A stretch of DNA of 54,641 nt from Bacteroidota bacterium (lineage in GTDB: Bacteria; Bacteroidota; Bacteroidia; NS11-12g; UBA955), in assembly GCA_027490055.1 (NCBI GenBank), contig JAIXYV010000089.1, positions 1 to 54,641 on the forward strand, written 5' to 3'. A program made the position numbers and the translations under genes. This document shows, in pieces, positions 36,201-44,736 of the stretch; position 1 is the stretch's first letter; each line of letters starts with the position of its first letter. Under the pieces are notes generated by a model. That model worked only from the letters and a program-made list of their open reading frames with translations. It searched no databases and had not been told where the DNA came from.

Positions 36201-38341
36201 AGTGCAAATGCTGTATTAGGAGAAATCATAGATGTGCTAGACTCAGTTGTTAAACCATTAACAGCTACACCATATAATTTACCACCAATTAAACCAGCTT
36301 TCTGAATGTCTGTTCCACTATTGGTTTTGTTACCTACATAAATGTAAACCTGACCAGGAGTAGCATCGTCTGTACCTACTACAATAGTTTTATTAGAGGC
36401 ATTTGGACTGGCAACCGAATTTTCCCAAGAAAATTTACCCAAATAAGGCAGTTCATAAGATGAACCTGCGCTGGCACCTGTTACGATATGAGCAAAACCT
36501 CTACCTTCTGAACCTGATTCCTCACCATTCATAAAGATACGCTCTTGTGTACCCAAACCTGTTGCTGCATTGTAGAAAGCAGAAACTGCTGGTAAATCAG
36601 CTGAACAAAAACGATTAAACGCTGCCATTGCAGTTGTATTTAACGAATCATATTTGGTATATGATGTACCATTCCATAAGTAAACATTTTTAATTAGATC
36701 TGAACCACTAACAACCGATAAATCTGATTTGTTAATTGTCCACTTAGATACATAAGCTCCTTTAGCACCATGTGCACGAATTCCTCCAACACTATTACCC
36801 ATTTCGTGGTTTAATAGTACGGTAAATGTACCATTACCATTGTCGTAAGCACCAATACCATCGCCTATACCTGTCATTTTGTAATTTTTAACAGATTCGC
36901 CTGAACTAATGATTGAAGTAAATTTAACATCTTTTAAAGCAGGCACTAAATATGGTGTTTGAGATGAACTCGGACCAGTTAAACCAGTTATAAAGTTGAA
37001 TTTAGAAGGCACATAGTTTTTCAGTTTGTTGGCACCTTTTAAGCCATAAACTACAACGTGACCGGTATAAGCCGTTGCAGTGGCAATCCCATTTTCAAGC
37101 GGTGAAAACTGACCGAAATCGTTATCATTACTAACTGCTATCGTACTATCGTTAATGATAGCGATACCTTCAATTTTTTCTAAACTTGCATTCCAGCCAT
37201 TCGCTAAGAAATCCATCATTAATGATTTCTTTACTGGTTTAATGCCTTCTGCAGCTAAACCAGTTGAATCAACTAAAGCTTCTAATGTTTTTGTGTTATA
37301 TAACCCTGAAGTAACCACCGTAGCACCATTGATATTGATGGTGTACATTTTCTTTACATCAGAAGTACCTCTTAATGCAGCTTCCAATACTAAGAAAGTA
37401 CTGTCGTTAATCGCTGCCATATCGCCGATTTTCCAGTCTCTTAAACGGATTTGATTAGAACCAGATGCGCCAATGATGCCATCGTTTAAATACGCATACA
37501 TCTTAGTGGCATTAGTAACCGGATCGATTTCTAATATTCTGTGAACTCTTGTTCCTTCACCAATTGTTTTGTTTGGATATAAAATTGGACTCTGGATAAT
37601 CGCATATACTTTACCATTAGGGGTGATAGCAATACCCTCAAAACCTCTGTTGTTTTTTCTGTATTTAAAACAAGAGTCGATCATGATGTCCTGAACCTGT
37701 GCCCCTACTAAATTGGCATAAGGCGTGTATCTTTTGATAACCACACCTTGTGGGTTTAAAACCCAGATGGTCGGACCGCCTTCTTCGCAAATCCAGAAGT
37801 TGCCATTCTTGTCTACTGCTAAACCTTCAGCATCAATACCCCAAATGTCTTTAGGAGCAATCTTTAAATTAAAGTTAGCACAATTTAATACTGTGTCTGT
37901 TGAAGCAACTTCTGCTGCTGTACTACCAAATCCTGTTGGATTGATAATACCAGTTGCACCTGTACCATTCGGACGTTTAATTGTGATAGTCTGTAAAATC
38001 TGAACTGAATCACCCATAACACGGACTCTGTGAATCTTAGGTGCATAGTTAGGGAAACCATAAATCTTATCGTAAGTTGGGCGACAAGATGCTGTGTTGG
38101 CATTGGCTGCATCGACATTGACACCTCTGTCAGATACGATCCAGAATTCTTTGCCGTTAGTACCTGGGATCATAAACATCCCGGAGAAGCCACTTTCCCT
38201 GAAATTAATTCCCTGGAAAGTCCCGATTGGTGCAGAATACTTGTTGGAGTAATCCTGCAACTGAACAATCTGCGCATCTGCTTTTATGAAGCAGAGCATA
38301 GCAAAAAGCCCTAAAATTGTAGTAGTTATTCTTTGTTTCAT
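33233..38341 (-). CDS. Secreted phytase-like/PhoX-like (DUF839) protein with two tandem modules and type A T9SS domain
   Basis: 1,702 residues from the ATG at 38341; an in-frame TTG at 38371 is rejected. Order: signal peptide ending near FIKADAQ. Next comes an esterase-like phytase domain (about 20-430: FMIPGTNGKEFWIVSDRG, GIDAEGLAVDKNGNFWICEE, NRGFEGIAITPNGKVY). Two copies follow of a ~578-residue unit made of a PhoX-like beta-propeller (GNGTFTVLLNHEMGN, ERIFMNGEESGSEGR, DDATPGQVYIYVG, DGTEGPKMMDNIGMDNFGHI) plus an immunoglobulin-like ASH/Hydin domain (LKITKMEIKGSNASDYSF). The end is a type A domain (LTIYPNPSSSEATISLG). It probably hydrolyses phosphate esters outside the cell; activity is inferred from families only. 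It is the first gene of an operon-like group with the peroxidase. Confidence 0.82.
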   Translation of the reverse strand: MKQRITTTILGLFAMLCFIKADAQIVQLQDYSNKYSAPIGTFQGINFRESGFSGMFMIPGTNGKEFWIVSDRGVNVDAANANTASCRPTYDKIYGFPNYAPKIHRVRVMGDSVQILQTITIKRPNGTGATGIINPTGFGSTAAEVASTDTVLNCANFNLKIAPKDIWGIDAEGLAVDKNGNFWICEEGGPTIWVLNPQGVVIKRYTPYANLVGAQVQDIMIDSCFKYRKNNRGFEGIAITPNGKVYAIIQSPILYPNKTIGEGTRVHRILEIDPVTNATKMYAYLNDGIIGASGSNQIRLRDWKIGDMAAINDSTFLVLEAALRGTSDVKKMYTININGATVVTSGLYNTKTLEALVDSTGLAAEGIKPVKKSLMMDFLANGWNASLEKIEGIAIINDSTIAVSNDNDFGQFSPLENGIATATAYTGHVVVYGLKGANKLKNYVPSKFNFITGLTGPSSSQTPYLVPALKDVKFTSIISSGESVKNYKMTGIGDGIGAYDNGNGTFTVLLNHEMGNSVGGIRAHGAKGAYVSKWTINKSDLSVVSGSDLIKNVYLWNGTSYTKYDSLNTTAMAAFNRFCSADLPAVSAFYNAATGLGTQERIFMNGEESGSEGRGFAHIVTGASAGSSYELPYLGKFSWENSVASPNASNKTIVVGTDDATPGQVYIYVGNKTNSGTDIQKAGLIGGKLYGVAVNGLTTESSTSMISPNTAFALTELPNIHNATGSYLNSLSNANGVTNFLRPEDGLWDPKNPNDFYFVTTNSFTSPSRMYRLRFADINNPELGGNITAVIDGTEGPKMMDNIGMDNFGHILIQEDPGNQSHTAKIWQYDVATDELKLVADHDNNRFVLGASNYLTQDEESSGIIDVQTILGPGMFILYDQTHYALPGELVEGGQLLAMFNPETFNSNPEIAITGSSVEIANNDITPSITDNTEFGSVASFQTKTFSIRNTGAGVLKITKMEIKGSNASDYSFVNVPVLPLSISSNSTQTFTVKFLPGLKGLRTASIVIGSNDVDEMDYTFSVQGTGIDAGLTGPSSSQSPYLVPTVPGAKFTSIMTAGDYIGAYRMCGLGDGVGAYDNGNGTFTVLLNHEMGNTVGVTRAHGAKGAFVSKWVINKSDLSVISGTDLTKSVYLWNGTSYTKYDAVNTTALAAFNRFCSADLPEVSAFYNAATGLGTKERIFMNGEESGAEGRAFAHISTGPNAGASYELPYLGKFSWENSVASPLASNKTIVAGMDDATPGQVYIYIGTKTNTGSEIEKAGLSGGKLYGVAVTGLTTEVSSSFPAANTTFTLKDLGQVQNTTGATLNTNSNAAGVTNFLRPEDGAWDPINPNDFYFVTTNSFTSPSRLWRLRFTDIANPETGGTITALLDGTEGPKMMDNIGIDNFGHILIQEDPGGQAHIAKVWQYTIATDAVKIVGEHDQTRFTAGSSNFLTIDEESSGIIDMQTILGPGMYILYDQAHYAQPGEVVEGGQLLAFYNPDTYLDNPEIIVSGNNEEIKNGSISAKQFDNTDFGDVIKGSQNSLSFELGNIAVGSLKLSSIVVEGANASDFTIELAPTMPATIASGSTAALTIKFKPSALGLRVATVKIVSNDVDERIYTFRVEGTGIFNTEINDENISKLTIYPNPSSSEATISLGVVNSSEVEVSMIDINGKSVLPASNYSLENGEHQITLNTADISNGLYIVELKVNGVVSRYRLSVIH
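33520..35251 (-). repeat. Tandem module copy 2 (PhoX-like plus Hydin-like)
   Basis: C-terminal copy of a unit of about 1,734 bases. The same landmarks (GLTGPSSSQ, NHEMGN, LRPEDG, GTG) recur at a constant 1,734-base distance from copy 1. Confidence 0.85.
35252..36985 (-). repeat. Tandem module copy 1 (PhoX-like plus Hydin-like)
   Basis: N-terminal copy of the unit. The two copies differ at many bases, mostly in codon third positions, yet are close at the protein level, so the duplication is old and both copies have been kept. Confidence 0.85.
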
Positions 38342-38529
38342 TTGATAGAAATTTTCTGTAACAAAAAACAACCCCTAAGATTAACAATCTGTTCCTCGGA
38401 ATTTACTATAGAATTACTTTAAAGTGTCTACAACAATTCCATGCATCGACATTTAATGATGCTAAGTTCACATTTAAAAAATATATAATTGATTTTACTG
38501 TCGCTTATTATCGCGCAGGTTTAGCAGAC

Positions 38530-40794
38530 TTATATCCCCAAATCCAGGCCCTCATCAGGAGAGCCGAATTCGTCGACATCATCGTCGCCCACATATTCAC
38601 CGCAGTTAAATTCTATACTGAGTTGCTCTTGTGGCCGGTCTATCGGCTGGAGTTTAATATCCAGTTTAGGATCTGCTTTAGCTTTATTAATAAATTTAGC
38701 AAATATTGGCAAGGCCGAATGGGCACCCTGACCGTAAGCTGTGCTTCTGAATCTCACTTTGCGACTGTCGCAACCAACCCAGGTAGCACACACTAAGTCT
38801 TTTGTTACACCCATAAACCAACCATCACTGTTGCTTTGAGTTGTTCCGGTTTTTCCACCTACCCAACCAGTAACGCCATATTTACCTCTCAATCTTGAAC
38901 CGGTTCCGTGATTGACCACGCCTTCCAAAAGCTGACACATTACATACGCTTTCTCTTCTGTCATGATCTGCTTGATATTGGTTGGCGCAAACTCAGCCAG
39001 AATATTGCCATTCTTATCTTCTATTCTGGTTAAATAACTTGGCTCAATCCAATAGCCTTTATTCGCAAACGTTGAAAATGCTCCCGCCATATCAAACGGT
39101 GAAATATCTGTTACACCCAAACAAATAGAGGGATAAGGATCCATCTTCGCTGAGTCGATGCCCATCTTTCTGACAAACTCAATTACGTTTGAAGGCGCAT
39201 GCTCTCCCATGGCATACATAATCTGTGCAACAATACAGTTAGTCGATGTTGCCAGTCCGCGGTACATATTCATCGTTCCGCCATAAGAACCATCGCTGTT
39301 ACCAACACGCCAGTTTGGATAAGGTGGCGGTGTATTCGGAAACTGAATGCAAGGCGATAATTTATTGTCAATAGCCATCGCATAAACAAATGGCTTAAAG
39401 GTTGAACCTACCTGCCTTCCCGCACTTTTATTGACGTGGTCGTACTGGAAATAATGGTGATTGATACCACCTACCCAGGCTTTAACCTGACCCGTTGTTG
39501 GTTGTATGGCAATAAAACCTGTGTGAAGGAAACGCTTCATGTATTTAACAGAATCCAGAGGACTCATCATGGTATCGGCATCACCCTTCCAGGTAAAAAT
39601 AGTCATTTTAGTTTTGGTACGGCACACTTTCATGATACTGGCTGTGTCCTTGCCATACATCTCTCTCAATGCAGCATATCGAGGCGTTTTCTTAAGTTCC
39701 TGAACAGGATAATTTGGAAGCACTTTCCAGTTCTCATCTCTCCATGGCTCTTTATTGCCCCAAGATTTATCGAACTGACCCTGTAATTCACTTAAATGCG
39801 ACTGCACAGCTTCCTCTGCATGACTCTGTAATCTGGAATTAATGGTCGTGTATATTTTTAAACCGTCTTTGTATAAATTGTAATTCTCTCCATTAGGTTT
39901 TTTGTGCTCTTTGCACCATTTCATCAAATCTTTCTTCAACCATTCTCTGAAATAGACAGCCGGACCATTGTTGTGATCCTCATACTGATAATTCAAAGCG
40001 ATAGGTGTTTTCTTTAAATTCTCGAGATCTTCTTTGCTCAGCGTTTTAACTTTTAAGTTATCATAGTTTCTGATCATCTGACCAATAACAACATTTCTTC
40101 TTTCCAGTGAGTTATTGGGATTGCGCTTAGGATTGAAAATAGTAATCGCTTTAAGCATTCCAACCATTACCGCACATTCTTCAACTTTCAGTTCAGATGG
40201 TTCTTTATTGAAAAACTCTTTTGCAGCTGATTTTATACCGTACGAATTTCCTGAAAACTGAACGGTATTGAGATACATGGTAGCAATTTCTTCTTTGGTA
40301 TATCTGCGCTCTAATCTCAATGCAATCACCCACTCTTTTAATTTCTGAGTTAAACGGATAAAGACATTCGGACGAATACCATTGTCGTAATGAAATAAAT
40401 TTTTCGCCAGCTGCTGTGTGATGGTACTCGCTCCACCTGATGCTCCTAATCTTACTACTGCTCCCACCAGACGCTTAGCATCTATCCCAGAGTGCTCGTA
40501 AAAACGTTCGTCTTCAGTAGAGATCAAAGCATCAAACATTTCCTTTGGAATATCATTATACCCCAGGTAAGATCGCTTTTGAATAAAGTATTGTCCGAGC
40601 ATAACGCCATCTTCACTGTACAACTCACTGGCTAATGCACTTCTTGGATTCTCCAGTTCTTCGATATCCGGCATAGATCCCAGAATACCAAAATTAACAA
40701 GTATGAAAAATACTGGTATAAATAAAAGCGTGTAAGCAAATATCTTCCAGAATTTTTTGATAAGATTATTGCTGTCTGTGGCTTTCTTACTCAT
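38530..40794 (-). CDS. mrcA: Penicillin-binding protein 1A (bifunctional transglycosylase/transpeptidase)
   Basis: 754 residues. An N-terminal membrane anchor (IFAYTLLFIPVFFILVNF, about 18-35) is followed by the GT51 domain with ALISTEDERFYEHSGID (catalytic Glu94) and GGASTITQQLAKNLF. The transpeptidase domain has the SxxK site GSTFKPFVY, SxN as STNCIVAQ and KTG as GGKTGTTQSNSDGW. It polymerises and cross-links peptidoglycan at the outer face of the inner membrane. It starts 11 bases after the PorW/SprE-like gene and so is probably co-transcribed with it, tying cell-wall synthesis to a T9SS component. No terminator hairpin was found in the 158-base gap after it (38372-38529). The gene symbol is by family. 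Confidence 0.93.
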   Translation of the reverse strand: MSKKATDSNNLIKKFWKIFAYTLLFIPVFFILVNFGILGSMPDIEELENPRSALASELYSEDGVMLGQYFIQKRSYLGYNDIPKEMFDALISTEDERFYEHSGIDAKRLVGAVVRLGASGGASTITQQLAKNLFHYDNGIRPNVFIRLTQKLKEWVIALRLERRYTKEEIATMYLNTVQFSGNSYGIKSAAKEFFNKEPSELKVEECAVMVGMLKAITIFNPKRNPNNSLERRNVVIGQMIRNYDNLKVKTLSKEDLENLKKTPIALNYQYEDHNNGPAVYFREWLKKDLMKWCKEHKKPNGENYNLYKDGLKIYTTINSRLQSHAEEAVQSHLSELQGQFDKSWGNKEPWRDENWKVLPNYPVQELKKTPRYAALREMYGKDTASIMKVCRTKTKMTIFTWKGDADTMMSPLDSVKYMKRFLHTGFIAIQPTTGQVKAWVGGINHHYFQYDHVNKSAGRQVGSTFKPFVYAMAIDNKLSPCIQFPNTPPPYPNWRVGNSDGSYGGTMNMYRGLATSTNCIVAQIMYAMGEHAPSNVIEFVRKMGIDSAKMDPYPSICLGVTDISPFDMAGAFSTFANKGYWIEPSYLTRIEDKNGNILAEFAPTNIKQIMTEEKAYVMCQLLEGVVNHGTGSRLRGKYGVTGWVGGKTGTTQSNSDGWFMGVTKDLVCATWVGCDSRKVRFRSTAYGQGAHSALPIFAKFINKAKADPKLDIKLQPIDRPQEQLSIEFNCGEYVGDDDVDEFGSPDEGLDLGI

Positions 40795-40805
40795 CGGTCT
40801 TGGGT

Positions 40806-43355
40806 TTAGTTAGTGTAGTTGGATTTAAAGAAACTTATATAATCGTCGAGAACTTTATCAGTAATCAAAATACCAAAGTTTTCTTTACTGATTAAATACT
40901 GTTTGGTACTATCTTCAATCTTAGCATCTGTAAAGAACTTGGCATTGCTGCTCATGTCTTTGATATAGGTCTTGGCTTTGCTCAGCGACTTAAAGTTGTT
41001 GACAATAAGAATCTGATACTGGTCGCCCAGCAAAGAGGTGGTTACTCTTAAACCTTCTTCTCCGTAAAAGGATTTATTGTAATTCAGGAATGTCAGTTTA
41101 AGTGCCGTCATGTCCGTTGTCTTAGGCACAATCAACATATAAAAATGATCGCTCGTTTCAGAGTAGTTGTATTTACTGGAACTGGTTTCTTTTTTAACTT
41201 CACCTGTTTTAACTTTTATCAGTTCGATAGTCTGGGCAGCTTGCATCGCTATCTCTGCTGAAGGATAATTATCTACAATGGCCTGAAGTTTAGTTCTGAA
41301 TAATTTCAAATCACCCGACTTACCTGCAATGAGTGCTTCGAGGTAATCAAAGTTCACCTGCAGCGGATTGCCCGGAAATTTCAAATCATTTTCTTTCTTG
41401 TAATTGAGTGCATCAGAATATTTACCTGCTTTGTAAGCATCAAATGCTTTAGCATAAATAGCTTCAACTTCCTGATCGGCTTTCTTAAGGGTTGAATCAC
41501 CCCCGTTGCTTTTCTTCAAAAGAACATTAAGAAAACTGCTGCTTGAATCCAAAGCCTTAATCATTTCTATGTATTGATTCGCCTTTGCTTCATTCTTCTG
41601 ATCCTGATAAATTCTGGCAAGCAGATACCATGAATTAATCTGAAATTTGCTCTTAGGATATTTACTGTTGAGTTCATCCAACAACTGCTTGGCTTTGTCC
41701 AGCTCTTTTAAATTCTGATAATAAACATTTGCACCAAGGAAATATGATTCAGATATCTCATCCTTCATTTTCTGTTTATCAGATTGAGTGAATGGAATAT
41801 TGTCGTAATACTTCTTTCTCTCTTCTGGCACCTTCTTCAGAATTTCTTCCTTGATAGAACTTCCTTTGTCATTCTTTACCTGCTCGTCATCAATTTTCTT
41901 CCAGACCTCCTTTTGCCTGTTACTGGCAATTCCCCAATAATCCGACAATTCGAAAGTCCCCCATATTCTTTGAAAATCCTGTAAGCCTTTCGACCGGGCT
42001 GCCATATTATAAAACGGAAAATTAGTTGAACCAGCCTGGGCCATTCCATTGTTCACAGAATTCTGCTGCAACTTTTTATTTTCCATTTCTATCTTCTCAC
42101 GTTCTGTTCTATCCCTGGCTTCTTTGATTAATTTATCAATGGTTTTTTCTCTTAATTTTTCATTGTCCGCCAATCTTAACAAACTATCCTTTTCTTTGAT
42201 GTTAACTAGGTGCTTAATCAGCTCATTAAGAACCAGATTTTTTTCCTGAACAAATTTATAGTTTGGATGAACCGGGTCTATGGTTCTGGCAGCACTGTCG
42301 TAATACACCTGAGCGTTTTCATAATCCTGACGCTTAAAATACAAATCAGCTAATGCTAAATAGGCACTGCTTTTTATTCCGGCATCTGTTCCTCTCGAAC
42401 GCAGACAATTGGTATATTCTGCAATAGCGCCTATATCATTTTTATCCGCCAGTTCAAGATTGCCCAATTCAAAGTAGATCTGATCAAAGTACTCGATGTT
42501 TTTATCATCTCTGAGCATATCTCTGAGCACCATCTTAGCATTCTTTACTTCCGAACGGTTCTTCATGTTGATGGCCTTAGCCATGTTCAACTTAGCATTG
42601 AAAGCAAACTCGTAAGGTGGATTCAGTTTTATCACTTTTTTGTATCTCACTAACGCATCCGGATTGCGTTTGTTAAGCGCGTATAGTTGAGCAAGAACGA
42701 AATTGTATCGAGTCTTCTGTAGTTTGTTTTTAACATTGGGAATGGCAGTTTCAAGCAGTTTGATGGCCTGAGGATATTTTCCCATTTTGATATTAACTGC
42801 AGCTCCGGCAATGTCGAGCTGAGTTTTAAGTTTGGCTGGAAAATCTTTCTTGCTACTCAGCTTCGTATACAAAGCTTCTGCATCTTCATTCTTACCTTGT
42901 AAAATGTAGGTCGTGATAATATTGATTTCGGCCTGAGCGGCAGGCATGGTGTTCTTGTAATTGCCAAGCACATATTCATAAACTTCAACGGCAGAATAAA
43001 AATCACCTTTGTACAAATGGGCATCCCCCATCAAAAGGTAACTATCGTCTACCCATTTGGATTTTGAATGACGATCGATGATATGCGAACACTTCTTAAT
43101 CACCTCATCCATTTTAGAGGCATTGCTTTTTAATGTGTTTGGATCTGAAACCGGATACAGAGACAGTACGTCTTTGAAATTATCCTTGTAGCCCAGAATG
43201 CTCAGCTCTTTGGCATCACTTACCAGTAAATTGGCATTGTAGTAATAGTTGTAATGAGAAACCGAGTTATGCCATTGTTTGGATAACCATGATTGTGCTG
43301 TGAGATTGAAAGCCGACAGCAACACCAAAACATAGAGATTTTTTAATTTAAACAA
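40806..43355 (-). CDS. PorW/SprE-like T9SS/gliding TPR protein
   Basis: 849 residues from a TTG at 43355, giving a signal peptide MFKLKNLYVLVLLSAFNLTAQ. An ATG at 43439 would add 28 residues but overlaps the divergent gene and the -7 element. The N-terminal WLSKQWHNSVSHYNYYYNAN, DNFKDVLSLYPVSDP and DDSYLLMGDAHLYKGDFYSA, followed by tandem TPRs and a C-terminal KQYLISKENFGILITD, match my memory of SprE of Flavobacterium johnsoniae and PorW of Porphyromonas. These support T9SS function. Known PorW/SprE are lipoproteins; here no Cys follows the signal peptide. The similarity is remote, so the call needs a profile search. The downstream partner is the PBP1A gene. Confidence 0.72.
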   Translation of the reverse strand: MFKLKNLYVLVLLSAFNLTAQSWLSKQWHNSVSHYNYYYNANLLVSDAKELSILGYKDNFKDVLSLYPVSDPNTLKSNASKMDEVIKKCSHIIDRHSKSKWVDDSYLLMGDAHLYKGDFYSAVEVYEYVLGNYKNTMPAAQAEINIITTYILQGKNEDAEALYTKLSSKKDFPAKLKTQLDIAGAAVNIKMGKYPQAIKLLETAIPNVKNKLQKTRYNFVLAQLYALNKRNPDALVRYKKVIKLNPPYEFAFNAKLNMAKAINMKNRSEVKNAKMVLRDMLRDDKNIEYFDQIYFELGNLELADKNDIGAIAEYTNCLRSRGTDAGIKSSAYLALADLYFKRQDYENAQVYYDSAARTIDPVHPNYKFVQEKNLVLNELIKHLVNIKEKDSLLRLADNEKLREKTIDKLIKEARDRTEREKIEMENKKLQQNSVNNGMAQAGSTNFPFYNMAARSKGLQDFQRIWGTFELSDYWGIASNRQKEVWKKIDDEQVKNDKGSSIKEEILKKVPEERKKYYDNIPFTQSDKQKMKDEISESYFLGANVYYQNLKELDKAKQLLDELNSKYPKSKFQINSWYLLARIYQDQKNEAKANQYIEMIKALDSSSSFLNVLLKKSNGGDSTLKKADQEVEAIYAKAFDAYKAGKYSDALNYKKENDLKFPGNPLQVNFDYLEALIAGKSGDLKLFRTKLQAIVDNYPSAEIAMQAAQTIELIKVKTGEVKKETSSSKYNYSETSDHFYMLIVPKTTDMTALKLTFLNYNKSFYGEEGLRVTTSLLGDQYQILIVNNFKSLSKAKTYIKDMSSNAKFFTDAKIEDSTKQYLISKENFGILITDKVLDDYISFFKSNYTN

Positions 43356-43393
43356 TTTTATTCTTCGGTTAAAACCTATTAACTTTGAAAACG

Positions 43394-43401
43394 CAAATTT
43401 A
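43394..43401 (-). promoter_or_regulatory. -7 element of the PorW/SprE-like gene
   Basis: Reads TAAATTTG on the minus strand, 38 bases before the TTG at 43355. It lies in a short gap shared with the divergent LytM-like gene, whose own element (TTATTTGC just before the ATG) is a weaker match. Confidence 0.5.
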
Positions 43402-43424
43402 TTATTTGCAGACCATTTTTTTAC

Positions 43425-44345
43425 ATGGAACGTAAACAAAACAGGAGAAAATTATTAAAAAAGCTAAAAAACAGGTACCGCCTACTGATAATTAATGAAA
43501 CGAACCTGCAGGAAAAGACTTCTTTAAGTCTAACACCCTCTAACGTTTTATTGATTGGATCGGCTGGTTTACTGCTATTTTCCTTGATTTCCTGGGGGAT
43601 TTATACTTTGTTCCCTGGCGTGAAAGATTATGCCCCTGGATACGGACAAAACTTTGACGGTAAAATGAAAAATGAGGTGCTAAAAAAAATCAGCACCCTC
43701 GAAAACGAGTTATTAATGGCTAAAAAGCGCGAATTGGCCATGAAACAAATAATCAGTGGCGAAGAAGTAACAGCCTATGATATCCCTTATAAAGCTGAGA
43801 AAAGCAGGGATGTCGAATTAACTATTAACGACACTAAGGCAGAGGGCGAAAGAGTTAAAGACGCCAATGCCAAAATAGAAAGAGCTAAGGAAAACGATGC
43901 CAAATCTGCCGCCGATAACCGCACCATCGTTAACAATGGCAGCGCAGATGCCGGAGAGGAACAAGACTTGCTGGGAAGTGAATTTTTGTTTTTCACCCCT
44001 ATAAAAGGTAATGTCTCTGAAGGTTTCAACAACCGCTCACATCCATCTTTGGATATCACGCCTAACACCGATGAGTCTGTAAAAGCGACCATGGATGGTA
44101 CAGTAATTTTTAGCGGCTGGACGCCTGAATACGGTTATATTGTATCAGTACAACATCAAAACAACTGGTTGTCTATCTATAAATACAACGCCGCCGTTTA
44201 TAAAGAACTGGGCACTTATGTAAAAGCCGGTGAAACCATTGGCATTACTGGCTATACCGATAAAGACAATCCCAAAAAGCGCCTCCGTTTTGAATTATGG
44301 CACAATGGAATCGCAGTTAATCCTTTAAATTATATAGTTTTTTAA
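43425..44345 (+). CDS. Membrane-anchored LytM/M23-like protein, probably catalytically inactive
   Basis: 306 residues. A basic cytoplasmic N-terminus (MERKQNRRKLLKKLKN) precedes a transmembrane helix at about 39-62. A coiled-coil/charged region follows (about 80-180), then an M23 domain in the periplasm (190-306). In M23 peptidases, zinc is bound by HxxxD and by HxH; here H206 and D210 are kept in SHPSLDI, but the HLHFE motif is RLRFE (Arg286, Arg288), and the Tyr-x-His position is YKYN. So the active site looks lost. It is 13 bases ahead of the bactofilin gene. Non-catalytic M23 proteins can act as scaffolds or activators of amidases, as NlpD and EnvC do. Confidence 0.85.
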   Translation: MERKQNRRKLLKKLKNRYRLLIINETNLQEKTSLSLTPSNVLLIGSAGLLLFSLISWGIYTLFPGVKDYAPGYGQNFDGKMKNEVLKKISTLENELLMAKKRELAMKQIISGEEVTAYDIPYKAEKSRDVELTINDTKAEGERVKDANAKIERAKENDAKSAADNRTIVNNGSADAGEEQDLLGSEFLFFTPIKGNVSEGFNNRSHPSLDITPNTDESVKATMDGTVIFSGWTPEYGYIVSVQHQNNWLSIYKYNAAVYKELGTYVKAGETIGITGYTDKDNPKKRLRFELWHNGIAVNPLNYIVF

Positions 44346-44358
44346 TATTATTGCAAAC

Positions 44359-44733
44359 ATGTTGAACAAAAGCACCAAAAATGACTCTGCACAGAGCACG
44401 GCCTTAAATATGATTGGTCTGGGTACTCTAATTAAAGGTGACCTGACTTCTGACGGTGACTTAAGAATTGATGGTAAAATAGAAGGTAATGTGATTTCTA
44501 AATCTAAGATTGCCATGGGTGCCAGTGCCGAAATCAGAGGCAACGTCAATGCCAGAAGTGCTGATATATCAGGTAAAATAGATGGTGATGTGGTGATTAA
44601 TGAGACCTTGTTCTTAAGATCTTCTGCTAAAATAACGGGTAATATCACTACCGCAAAACTGGTCATCGAGAGTGGTGCTGAATTTAATGGCACATGTATC
44701 ATGAGCAATAAGCCTTTAAAGGCCAACGATTAA
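44359..44733 (+). CDS. Bactofilin (polymer-forming cytoskeletal protein)
   Basis: 124 residues with the bactofilin beta-helix: repeated short hydrophobic rungs in IKGDLTSDGDLRIDGKIEGN, AEIRGNVNARSADISGKIDG and SAKITGNITTAKLVIESGA. Disordered ends flank the core. Bactofilins form filaments without nucleotide and commonly guide peptidoglycan enzymes. It follows the LytM-like gene by 13 bases and precedes the AtpZ-like gene by three, so these are one transcription unit. Confidence 0.93.
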   Translation: MLNKSTKNDSAQSTALNMIGLGTLIKGDLTSDGDLRIDGKIEGNVISKSKIAMGASAEIRGNVNARSADISGKIDGDVVINETLFLRSSAKITGNITTAKLVIESGAEFNGTCIMSNKPLKAND

Positions 44734-44736
44734 TCA

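Noticed and set aside
43356-43439. Longer PorW/SprE-like start at an ATG
   Set aside because: It would overlap the divergent LytM-like gene and lie upstream of the -7 element; the TTG at 43355 gives a clean signal peptide.
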